Source: Corydoras sp. C115
Taxonomy: Eukaryota > Chordata > Actinopteri > Siluriformes > Callichthyidae
Length of the DNA stretch: 64,000 nucleotides
Direction of reading: 5' to 3'
NCBI GenBank assembly: GCA_019802505.1
Contig: JAFMOC010000108.1
Location: 755,001 to 819,000 of the forward strand
Position numbers and translations under genes: made by a program. How positions within the stretch are numbered: position 1 is the stretch's first letter; every line of letters starts with the position of its first letter. The notes beneath the pieces were generated by a model, which did no database searches, was not told where the DNA came from, and saw only the letters and a list, made by a program, of their open reading frames with translations. This document shows positions 26,001 to 37,614 of the stretch, one piece after another.

Positions 26001-29000
26001 TTTGTCTAGTCTTCATGTGACGCGGTACATATGATTCCAATGCTTTCAGGCATGCTTGCGAGTCTGTACATATTAAGAATTTTCTTCTGTTGTTCTACAT
26101 ATTTTAATGCAATAAAGATGGCATTGGCGTCCACACTAAAGACGGAGCAATGTTAGGGTTGTCTTTCTTTATCGGTGTGTTTGTATATACGGCTGCTGCG
26201 ACCTGGTCTGTGGTTTTAGATCTGTCTGTGTAGATGGATAGGAGAATTATGATATGCTCCTAGGGCTATTCTGATCCCTTGATGGTGTATTGTATTTATT
26301 CCATTGAGGTAGGATTTGTGGGTTGATCCATATCTGAAGCATCCCTAATCCAGTGTAGTTCTGATTAAAGTTCTGTATAATCGCAGAAGTAGCTGAGGGT
26401 CTGCTCCCCATTCGGTACTTGCTAGTACCTTGAGTATATTTGATTTATGGAATCCTTTTTACCTCAATGATTTGATGTGGGGAATAAATGTAAGTCTTTA
26501 TCTAGAATTGGGTTCTCCCTCTATAAAGAGTTTTGGGTCTGGGTGTAGTTTCCTATTTTGGTGGAATTAGATGCACGTTGTTATGCTTTTGGATATCTTA
26601 AAGCCATTTGTGCTCAGCTATTTGTGTATTTTATTTATGCAAGGTTGGAAATTATGTTCCACTACTTTTCCTGGTTCACTAGCCTATGCACAGATCATCT
26701 ACATCAAGGGGGCTTAATAAGGGGTGTCAGGTAGATCGCAATGGAGGTTTGAGGAAAAAAAGCGTTTATCACATATCAGCGCTTTTTTTACAGCACAGTA
26801 TCGGAAGCGCTTATACACACACGCACACACATTCAGACACAATGTGATTCATTCTAAAACGCGATCTCTATCGTTCTGCAAGCGAGCGGTCTGCCTCCCT
26901 GTCCTACCGGTCCTGTCTCTCTCACTGTTCCCAAAACTGGTATGTGGCCACGCCTCCGTGCCTAAATCCGAAGCACTGCATCGCGAATCATCTACATTAG
27001 ATAGTTTCTGTTTGTGTTTTTACACTTTATTTGACTGACAAGATGAGTGAAGGATGAGTGAAGCACAAAAAGAACTAAAATGTTCCATTTAGAGTGGGGG
27101 GGGGGGGGGGGGTGAATATTTTTTTACAATGTCAATCTCAAAATGCATTTGCTTTTATTAATGTTCATGTTCTGCTTGGGGCAGCACAGTGGCTTAGTGG
27201 TTAGCATGTTCTCCTCTCAGCACTAGGGATTCCCAGTTTGAATCCCAATCTGGATGGAGTTTGCATGTTCTCCCCGTGTCCGCGTGGGTTTCTTCCGGTG
27301 TCTCCGGTTTCTTCCCACAGTCCAAAAACATGGCATGAATTCTCCAAATTCATACATGGCATGAATTCTCCAAATTGCCCCATATGGAGTGTGTTTGTGT
27401 GTGTGAGTGTGCCCAGTGATAGATTGGCACCCCGTCCTGGGTGTATCTGCCCAGCACCCAAAGTGGGCATGGGGAACCCACAGTGATTGTTTTACATTTG
27501 TGCTGTATACTGTGTGTTTGGGTTTAACTAAAATCAGGTTTTCTCCGTGCTATTTGCTGGAATGTGTTTAATAAAAAAGCAATTCTAACAGATTCGACAA
27601 TACTGACATGATGTGTGTAAACAGGTTTGAAGATAAAAGTCTAAAAAACAGAGATTGACCCCAGTAGATCTCGATGACCTGTCCAATGGAAAAGTAGATC
27701 TCGGGCCAGAAAAGTGTGGGCACCCCTGATCTACATATAGGCTGCAAAATATATTGGGTGGTATTTCCTTCGTAATTTCTTTTGTGGTTTGGATCTCACT
27801 GAGGATGTTTTTTGTTTCTATGTACCAGACCAAGCAGTTATTGACCATCCTTTCCAGTGTCTTGCTCACACAACTTGTTAGGGTTATTGGTCTGTAGTTT
27901 TTTCGTTTTTTATGAATTTTCCTGGGTTTTGGGATGGGTATCACTGATGCTTTCTTCCATTCCATTGGGATATTTCCAGTTTTCCAGATGTAGTTAAATA
28001 TCTTTAATAGTAGTGCTATCAATGTTGGGGGTAGTTTTTTCAGCATATCATGGTGTATATTTTCTGGGTTGTGGTATTGTGGGATTTCTGGAGGGATTGG
28101 TGTAGCTCGTCCAGTGTAAACTCTTGGTCATCCATATTGAGGCTTATGTGATTAAGGGGAATGCTGTATTTTATGTATATAGCTGTTCCTCCACTTGCTT
28201 TGCCAGTGTTTGGTCCTGGCTTTTGGTATACAGTAAAGTTTTTAAGTTGTATTTTATTAGTTGTGTGGGTTTAATGTAGGCATATAATAGATAGGTTAAT
28301 GCTTAGTGTAGGGCTGCACTAATGATTATTTTAATAAATCAAATAATCGATTGATTATTTTTCCGATTAATCGATGAATTGGATTTAAAAGTCCATGTCT
28401 TTATTAGACAGGTCAATAAATGTCTGGGTTTATTTACAGTATGAGTTTAAGGCATCCAAGTAGCAATTAAACACAAATCTCTCACACACACTGGCACAAT
28501 ATGTAGCATACGGAGTAAAAAAAAAAAAAAAAAAAACTAAATTACACAAATTTGAGTAGCTCTAATGCGTTGGATGGATATATTTTATCCATACATTTTT
28601 TCTGATGCAGCATGTCCCTTTCCCCCACAGTTGCAGCATGTTGTGATGTTTCTACATCTATTTAATCCATGTCCAAATTTCTGATATTTGTAACAACTAG
28701 TGGGGTTGGGAATATATGTATCTTACCTTATTTATGCAACATAATGTACGAGCAGATGGATCTGCAGGTGGCGGCTTGTAGCATCAAAGCCAAGCAGACA
28801 TAAGTCAGATGGTATGCGGCTGGCGGTAAAAAGCTGCACTTACACTGATACCATTTTTCATACATGCAGATATGGAATTATATTGTATGTAATGACAACT
28901 AGTCGTGAGTTTGCAAACTGCAACCACTTTACCTAAAAAAATACATTGATGCATCAATTTACTGAGCAACAGTGACCAATGTGACTCTCACAATCATGCT

Positions 29001-32000
29001 TCTGCACCACAGTGGCCTCCTGGAAGCAACCCTATATAACCCTAGCTATAAATGGATCATTGTTGGGGGTAAGGGAAATACAGTTTTACAGTTATCAAGG
29101 TATCAAGGTAATGATTTGCATACAAAAATATTTAGGTTTATTTTGATTTTATTCTATTTCTAATTATAATTCTTACACATAACAAAAAACAAAGAAGAGC
29201 CACACCAACCTGCTTTTGCGCTCAATCAGAATTGCAATGTATGACGCAGGCAGTGCTGCTCCAAAGCCCGCAGACCAGGAGTAGAAACGGCCCAGAAGCC
29301 TCCTATGTGTTGGAGATATTGACAAAAAAAAGAGTTATAATTATTATTTACAATACATGGCTTAAAATTGACCATGTTTACTCAAAATAAATTAGTAGCT
29401 CATAAAAATACTTTTGTTTAGTTTCCTTTCTGTTTCAGCATTACTGGACATTACTGGCATCCATAAAAGTAAAGTTGGATGATTTAAGTGTGGAGGATTA
29501 GTCACTGGCCTGCCTTAAGGCTTAATCTTAAATTCAGTAAAAAACAATTGCAATTAAATTACAAAATAAAAGTATTTCAACATAAAATCTTGATTTTGCA
29601 AAGAAAAAAAAAAAAACATGATTATAATTAGAGAACAACAATATCTGTAGCACTGAGAAAGATTACAACAAAAGAATTTCAGTAGGAAGTGTGCAGGCCA
29701 TAGCTTTGAATGACTTCAGCTCATCTGAGGCCACAGAACATCTCTCTCACAACATCTCGCTCTGGTTTTTTCAACTCTTATTTGAGTGTCTTTCACAGTT
29801 CTGTGACTAATGTGGGTTTCGTGGCCATAACTTTGTCACCAAGAATTTTCATTTAACCCATCCGTGCAGTAAAACACACTCAAAAATGCATGTTTCTTTT
29901 TTGACACTGTGAAACTCTATACTTTACCGAGGTCATTTTCAGACCTTTAGGGACCCACAATGATTCCGGCCCAAACATTGCTGGTTAAGAGCGGCTGAAT
30001 AGTAGGTTTATGCCTCATAACAAGCCTTCACCCACCTCATCATTAATGGGGGGGGGGGTGCTGAAATGATGCTGTTCTGGGGAGTTATCTCAACTATGTA
30101 GAGTCTGCAGTATCTGCCTCTTTTAGTTATGCTGCTCTAGTCAGTGATGCCGGAGTCAAATGCGTCACTGTGTCAATCAATTACTTATTAATTAAATGCC
30201 GTGCTTTATTATTAGCTCAAACTGCCTTCCTTTGTCTGTTTCTTTTGAGGTGTGACCGGCTTCCTGGAGATCTTCATCCATGGCTCTGCTGACGAATACT
30301 GGATGGAACCTGAATATTAATTGGACTGGCGGTCCTGCAGGACCCCCTTAATGGACTCACATACAGTTTTCCAGTTGTTAGAGTTTTTCCATTTGTTAAA
30401 TATCTGTACATGGCTGATCTACACTGTTGTTGCTGCCTGGCCGCTCAAGGAGGATGAGTCCCCCACTGAGTCTTGGTCCTCCCAAGGTTTCTTCTTTAAA
30501 TAACAACATAAAAGGGAGTTTTTTCTTGCCACTGTCGCTTCGGCTTGCTCTATGTGGGTTTAAAGGCTTTTCATTCTGTAAAGCTGCTTTGTTAAAATGT
30601 ACTGTTGTAAAAAAGCGCTATATAAATAAATAACTTGAACTTGAGGACAGCTTCTAATAATTGCAATGGCATTTTAGCAGCTACTATCTTAATCTGATTA
30701 ACTTTTCTGGCAGAAACCTTCCTCATTACTTCTGTATTACTGCATCTCCATTCACATACCACCCCAATGGCCTGTTATAAACTTTTGTTTTGTATTAAGT
30801 TTTGCTACCTTGCAGATATACAATTGGTTTAAACCTGCTGCCCAGTAACCTGCAGAATTTTCAAAGCCAACCTGAATAAAAACTTTGGATCTAATCCAAA
30901 TGATCCTAATGGTAAATATACTGTCCCTGAACTTTACCCAGCTGATAAATGCAGCAGTTCAATTGCTTACTGGCACTATTTATCACTACTCCTATCAAGA
31001 ATAAAAATAAGATTCTTATCGAGCTCTTACCTCAGGATGCAGAAAAATGCAATGTACAGCCCACCGTTTGCAGTCAGAAAAGATGTGGACTGCATTATCT
31101 CTGGAATAAACCTTTTTTTGTAATAGTCTTTTTTTCGTCTTCTAAGGATGGCTGCAATCTGAGAGAAGGGGGGGGGAGAAAATAAAAAACCCTTACTTTT
31201 TACTCACTTTAAATTCACAGCCGATCAAACCGAAGATAAACTGCTACAAACCGCTCAGAAAAGTACATTAATAACTAACTTAAAAGTAATGTTTTTCTAA
31301 AAAAGTAAACCTCTTTATTAATCACAATATTATAAATTTAATTGATTTATAATTGACAACAGTTTAACATTACATAACTATTAGAGGCAAAAGTATGTGG
31401 GTATTAGGATTATCTGATTTGAGGATGAAATAAGAGTCAGGAATTTTCATGATGAAATCAGGTAGGAAGGGTGACCTTTTACTTAAAGATCTGGGATCAG
31501 ATCTTTACAACACATTTCTGTGCATCATAGCACAAATATCACAATTAGCAGAATCAGAACAAAATAAAATCAATTACTAAAGCCCACAGAACAGGAATAA
31601 ACAAAGAAAGACAACACAAATTGTTCTACCAGTAAACGGTGAAAGTATAAAAAGAATGTTTTAAAATGACCAAGTCAAAGACCTTACTCAAATATGTTGT
31701 TAAGGGGAATAAAGCAATCAGATGTTGAGAGGAAACCCACCAACATAAGAGTTAAAGCTGAACTGGCTAAAACTTATGCAAGATAATGTGCAGGATTAAT
31801 AAACAATTACCAAAATTGTGTGGCAATTTCAAGGGGCAACAAATTTCATTATCAATTCGTTGTGTCGTATGATTTACGCGTTAATCACACCGTCGTAACC
31901 GCTTACGTCACCTGCAGAGCTTTGTCAACACTGTAAAAATAATAATAGCGGGTTGAACAGAACGAGGCGGAGCGGAGGTGGAATCTGCGAAACAAGTTTA

Positions 32001-33517
32001 ACAAATGAAACATGGCCGACGCAGAAAAAAGCTTCAACTTAAATCATCAAAAGTGTGGGAGCACTTCACACAACTAAAGAGCGTGTAACATGCAAGCTTT
32101 GCGGAAATTATTTGACCTGCATGGAAGAACAACAGTGATGAAAGAACACCTGATACGGAAACATGGTAAAATCACCAATAAGGATGAAGGAGCTTAACAG
32201 CAGAGTAAATCACTACAATATCCCGAGGTTCTTTAGTTTTGAAGTGAATCAATGTAATGGTGCATTTACACTAAGTGAACTGGTGTTTTTAAAATTTATC
32301 CTACATGCATCGAAAGAAGTTACTGCGCATGCGCTTAACGCATTTCCCGCATTTTTTCTCTCAACAAGCTCCGCCGATAAATTCAGGCTGCTTTTCCACA
32401 CTGTGCTTGTGTGCCAACTTTGTGTTCATATTCAGCTCGACTTTGTGCACTTGTTTCTACACAGTGCTCGTGTTCAACATTTTAAGGTACTATGGAACAC
32501 AAATGCGAATGCTATATTCCTATTTATCTTGAGGGTCATACCCACCTGAGTATGATAAATCACAGCGCAAAAACCTTCGCTGATACGCCTCCAGGTTTCA
32601 GCTAACAGGTAATCTAACTTTGACTTGACATGTGGTGATGTTTTTGCAATGCTAGTAGTTGTAAAAGTCGTTAGTAGTATAATGTTGCAGGTACTATGAT
32701 TTTATAGGTTCAGTTACATCATGTTTAGGGACTGTTACCTTTAATACTGCAGGTAGGATGATTTTATATGTCCAGTTACGTCATGTTCAGAGTCTCTGAA
32801 CATGAGGTAGGACGATTTTATATGTCCAATTGCGTCATGTTCAGAGACTGTTACCTTTTAATACTGCAGGTAGGACGATTTTATAGGTCCAGTCGGTAGT
32901 AAGCCCATGTAGACACAGGGAGAACAGGGAAACTCCACCAAGATTCAAACCTGGATCCCCAGTGCTGAGAAGCAGATGTGTTACTGTGCCGCTAAAAAGT
33001 ATTTACTCTGATTCCTGAATGCTTAAAGCACAAGCACTTGCTATGCAAATATATTATACTATTATACAAATATGCATATATTATACTAGTATAGCTGATG
33101 GTCCTTTGTTGCTGATTTGTGTTCTTTAATTTGTAAGTCACTTTGGATAAAAGTGTCTGCTAAATGACTAAATGTAGAATATTAAAGAGTTGAGTCCTTA
33201 CTTATAAAGTACTGTAACCTATAAAATCGTCCTACCTGCAGTATTAAAGGTAAAGGTCTGAACATGAAGCAACTGGACCTATAAAATTGTCCTACCTGCA
33301 GTTTTAAAGGTAAAGGTCTCTGAACATTATGTAACTGGACCTATAAAATCATTCTACCTGCAGTATTGAAGGGAAATGTCTCAGAACATGACATAACTAG
33401 ACCTGTAAATTTGTCCTACCTGCAGTATTAAAGGTAACAGTCTCTGAACATGGCATAACTGGACAATTACATTAACAGAACACTAGATGGTGGATTTGGC
33501 TATTTATATACATACAT

Positions 33518-33611
<94 letters not shown>

Positions 33612-34720
33612 CATACACATATATAGTATAGACCAAAAGTTTGGACACATTCAGTTTTCTTTATTTTCCTGACTATGTAGATTCACACTGAAAGCATATA
33701 GGCAATATGAATTAGCACATGTGGAATTATATACTTAACAAAAAAGTGTGAAACAACTGAAAATGTCTTATATTCTAGGTTCTTCAAAGTAGCCACCTTT
33801 TGCTTCGATTAATTCTTCACAGACTCTTGACATTCTCTTGATGAGCTTCAAGAGGTATTCACCTGAATGGATTTCTTCCCTTATAAATGGTGTTGGACCA
33901 TTATTTGTGCCGTGCAGAAGGTCGATACAGTACAGTCATGGCCAAAAGTTTTGAGAATGATACAAATATTAATTTTTACAAAGTCTACTGCTTCAGTTTT
34001 TATAATGGCAATTTACATATACTCCAGAATGTTATAAAGAGTGATCAGCTTAACAGCAATTAATTGCAAAGTCAATATTTGCCTAGAAAATGAACTTTAT
34101 CCCCCAAAACACATTTCAACTTCATTGCAGCCCTGCCTTAAAAGGACCAGCTAACATCGTTTCAGTGATTGCTCCATTAACATAGGTGTGGGTGTTGATG
34201 AGGACAGGACTGGAGATCAATCTGTCATGATTAAGTAAGAATGACACCACTGGACACTTTAAAAGGAGGCTGGTGCTTGGCATCATTGTTTCTCTTCTGT
34301 TAACCATGGTTATCTCTAAAGAAACTGCACAAAATGCATAAACTGCACAAAAATGGCCTAACAAGGAAGAGTATCGTAGCTAGAAAGATTGCACATCAGT
34401 CAACAATCTATCGCATCATCATGAACTTCAAGGAGAGAGATTCCATTGTTGCCAAAAAGGCTCCAGGGACTAGAGCCTAGAAAGACCAGCAAGCGCCAGG
34501 ACCGTATCTTAAAAGTGTTTCAGCGGCGGGATCGGGCTACCAGTAGTGCAGAGCTTGCTCAGGAATGGCAGCAGGCAGGTGTGAGTGCATCTGCATTAGT
34601 GATCGACCGACATGGGTTTTTTAATGGCCGATGCCAATATTTAGATGACAGAAGTGGCCGATGGCTGATATATAAAGCCGATATTAACAGTTTTTATTGC
34701 AACTAATAAAGTACAACAAC

Positions 34721-34752
<32 letters not shown>

Positions 34753-37575
34753 TAAAATAATTTTAAATAAACAGTGTGAAAAAAAGTTTATTTAATAATT
34801 AACTTATTTGAATATCTCAAGAAAAAATTTTTATGAACTGAACTAGTTCAGAATTAAAATCGTGAACTTCGAACATGAAATGTTCACTTTGAGCATGTAT
34901 GAACTGAACTTGAACAATGTTCAGAATTAAACTGTGAACTGGCACAACACTGCCTGTAAGCTAGCATCAGTTAGTGCTAGCAATATATAGCATTAGCGAG
35001 CCAGTTTTAAAAAATTGCTTATTAATTATACTATCAGTAAACACTGTATATGCTATGAACATTATAATTAGAGTTAGCTAGTTGGCCAGTTTAGCTGTTC
35101 AAGTGGTTGCTAAGGTTACAGTTCCAAATAAAACTATTGGCATTTTCTCTCTAAATAACATAATCGCTCTAATTACGCAGACAGTAAACACTTTATACAT
35201 TACAAAGAGCAGCCAGTAACAAATACTGAGAGTTGAAAGAGAAACCGTTTTCTCTCGTGAGGTGTAGCGCAGTTTCAAAACACCGATCCATTCCCTTGAG
35301 CATTGAGTGACGTTCTGCTGGAAGAACACTAGGGGTCACTCTAAGCAAAAGTTAGACTGTATTCAGTCATTGAGCCAGAATGACGGAGCTGCTCACAGCG
35401 TTGCATGTAGGCATTGTTTAAATATCGGCCTTGTGCACTCATATCGGCCGATGCCGATTATCTAAATATGCCAAAAATCGGCCCCGATTGATCGGCCGGC
35501 CGATCAATCGGTCGATCACTAATCTGCATGCACTGTGAGGCGGAGACTCTTGGAGCAAGGCCTGGTCTCAATGAGGGCAGCAATGAAGCCACTTCTCTCC
35601 AGAAAAAACATCAGGGACAGACTGATATTCTGCAAAAGGCACAGGCAGAGGACTGCTGAGGACTGGGGTAAAGACATTTTCTCTGATGAATCCCCTTTCC
35701 GATTGTATGGGACATCTGGAAAACAGCTTATTCGGAGAAGACGAGGTGAGCGCTACCACCAGTCTTGTCTCATGCCAACTGTAAACCATCCATGTGTAGG
35801 CATGTGTGGGATTGCTTCTCAGCCAAGGGAATCGGCTCTCTCACAGTCTTGCCTAAAAACACAGCCATGAATAAAGAATGGTACCAGAATCTCCTTCGAG
35901 AGCAACTTCTCCAAACCATCCAAGAGCAGGTTGGTGATCAAAAATGCCTTTTCCAGCATGATGGAGCACCTGGTCATAAAGTAAAGGTGATAACTACATG
36001 GCTCAGGGAACAAAACAGATTGGATCTGGAAACTCCCCAGATCTTAATCCCATTGAGAACTTGTGGTCAATCATCTAGAGATGGGTGGACAAACAAAAAC
36101 CTACACATTCTGACAAAATGCAAGCATTGATTGTGCAAGAATGGACTGCTATCTGTCAGCATTTGGTCCAGAAATTGATTGAGAGCATGCCAGGGAGAAT
36201 TGCAGAGGTCCTGAAGAAGAAGGGTCAACACTCCAAATATTGACTTGCTGCATTAACTCATTCTAACTGTCAATAAAAGCTTTTGTTACTCATAATATGA
36301 TTGCAATTATATTTCTGTATGTGATAAAAAAAAACATCTGACAAACACATAAAAACCAGAGGGCAGCAGATCATGTGAAAATATAATATTTGTGTCATTC
36401 TCTTTTGGCCATGATGGTACACAGCCGATAGTCCTACTGAATAGACTGTTAGAAATTGTATAATGGCAAGAAAAAAAAGCAGCCAAGTAAAGAAACATGA
36501 GTGGCCATCATTACTTCAAGAAATAACGGTCAGCTAGTCCGAAAAATTGGGAAAACTTTGAAAGTGTCCCCAAGTGCAGTCACAAAAACCATCAAGCGCT
36601 GCAAAAAAAAAAAAAAAAAAAAAAAACTGGCTCACGAGGACTGCCCCAGGAATAGAAGACCAAGAGTCAACTCTGCTGAGGACAAGAAGTTCATCCGAGT
36701 CACCATCCTCAGAAATCGCAGGTTAACAGCAGCACAGATTAGAGAACAGGTCTTCTAGAGAACAGATTCACATTTGTAAGTCGCTTTGGATAAAGGCGTC
36801 TGCTAAATGACTAAATGTAAATGTAGGTCAATGCCACACAGAATTATAGCAGCAGACACATCTATAGAACAATTGTTAAGAGGTGACTGTGTGAATCAGA
36901 CCTTCATTGTAAAATAGCTGCTAGGAAACCACTGCTAAGGAGAGGCAACAAGGAGAATAGACTTGTTTGGGCTAAAGAACACAAGGAATGGACATTAGAC
37001 CGGTGGAAATCTTTGCTTTGGTCTGATGAGTCCAAATTTGAGATCTTTGGTTTCAACCACCATGTCTTTGTGTGATGCAGAAAAGGTGAGCAGATGGACT
37101 CTACATGCCTGGACCCCACCCTGAAGTATGGAGGAGGAGATGTGATGTTGTGGGGGTGCTTGGCTGGTGACACTGTTGGGGATTTATTCAAAATTGAAGT
37201 CATACTGAACCAGCATGGCTACCACAGCATCTTGCAGCGGCATGCTATTCCATTATGGTTGCATTTAGTTGGACCATCATATCTTTTTCAACCGGACAAT
37301 GACCCCAAACACACCTCACTTCAAGACTGTTGGAAGACCATTTCAGGTGACTACCTCTTGAAGCTCATCAACCGAATGCCAAGAGTGTGCGAAGCAGTAA
37401 TCAAAGCAAAAGGTGGCTACTTTGAAGAACCTAGAATATAAGACATATTTTCAATTGTTTCACACTTTTTTTGTTAAATATGTGTTAATTCATAGTTTTG
37501 ATGACTTCTACAATTTTCATAGTCATGAAAAAAAACTCTTTGAATGAGGTGTGTCCAAACTTTTGGTCTGAACTA

Positions 37576-37614
<39 letters not shown>

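Larger units (their letters stand above)
25640..28720 (-). mobile_element. Degenerate LINE (I/Nimb-like), twice interrupted
   Basis: Minus-strand LINE remains. 28720-28590 encodes a CCHC gag piece (CYKYQKFGHG, CCNCGGKGHAAS). 28046-27780 encodes RT motifs (IPMEWKKASVIPIPKPRK; YRPITLTSCVSKTLERMVN). YVDDLCIG is encoded at about 26706-26680. The 3' UTR runs to a tail near 25640 with GAGGGTTAACGCCATTTTGG, matching the 3' tail of the LINE at 6082. hAT DNA interrupts it at 26705-27728 and 28309-28570. Confidence 0.65.
32670..33470. repeat. Foldback-like inverted tandem repeat
   Basis: The left arm (about 32680-32900) has about four direct units around CTGCAGGTAGGACGATTTTA, then TAGGTCCAGTTACGTCATG and TTCAGAGACTGTTACCTTTA, about 60-70 bp each. 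The right arm (about 33220-33465) has four units of the same sequence in reverse complement. The spacer holds a SINE fragment and an L2-type tail. Arms built of tandem units in opposite orientation resemble foldback elements. Confidence 0.7.
33933..36417 (+). mobile_element. Middle Tc1-like transposon
   Basis: Left end CAGTCATGGCCAAAAGTTTT, right end complement of CCATCATGGCCAAAAG, flanked by TA (33931-33932, 36418-36419). Plus-strand transposase remains are broken by frameshifts and by a hAT element at 34597-35521. Without the hAT it is about 1.55 kb, normal for Tc1. Confidence 0.85.
33620..37577 (+). mobile_element. Outer Tc1-like transposon with long inverted repeats
   Basis: The left end contains GACCAAAAGTTTGGACACAT; the right end contains its complement TGTGTCCAAACTTTTGGTCT. 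The inverted repeats are about 200 bp or longer: CTTCAAAGTAGCCACCTTTT on the left mirrors AAAGGTGGCTACTTTGAAGA on the right. Transposase remains read on the plus strand. It is interrupted by a second Tc1 at 33931-36419. Confidence 0.8.

Noticed and set aside
32670..33470. CRISPR-like array of spaced repeats
   Set aside because: Units are contiguous and diverged, arms are in opposite orientation, and the genome is eukaryotic; foldback-like repeat instead.
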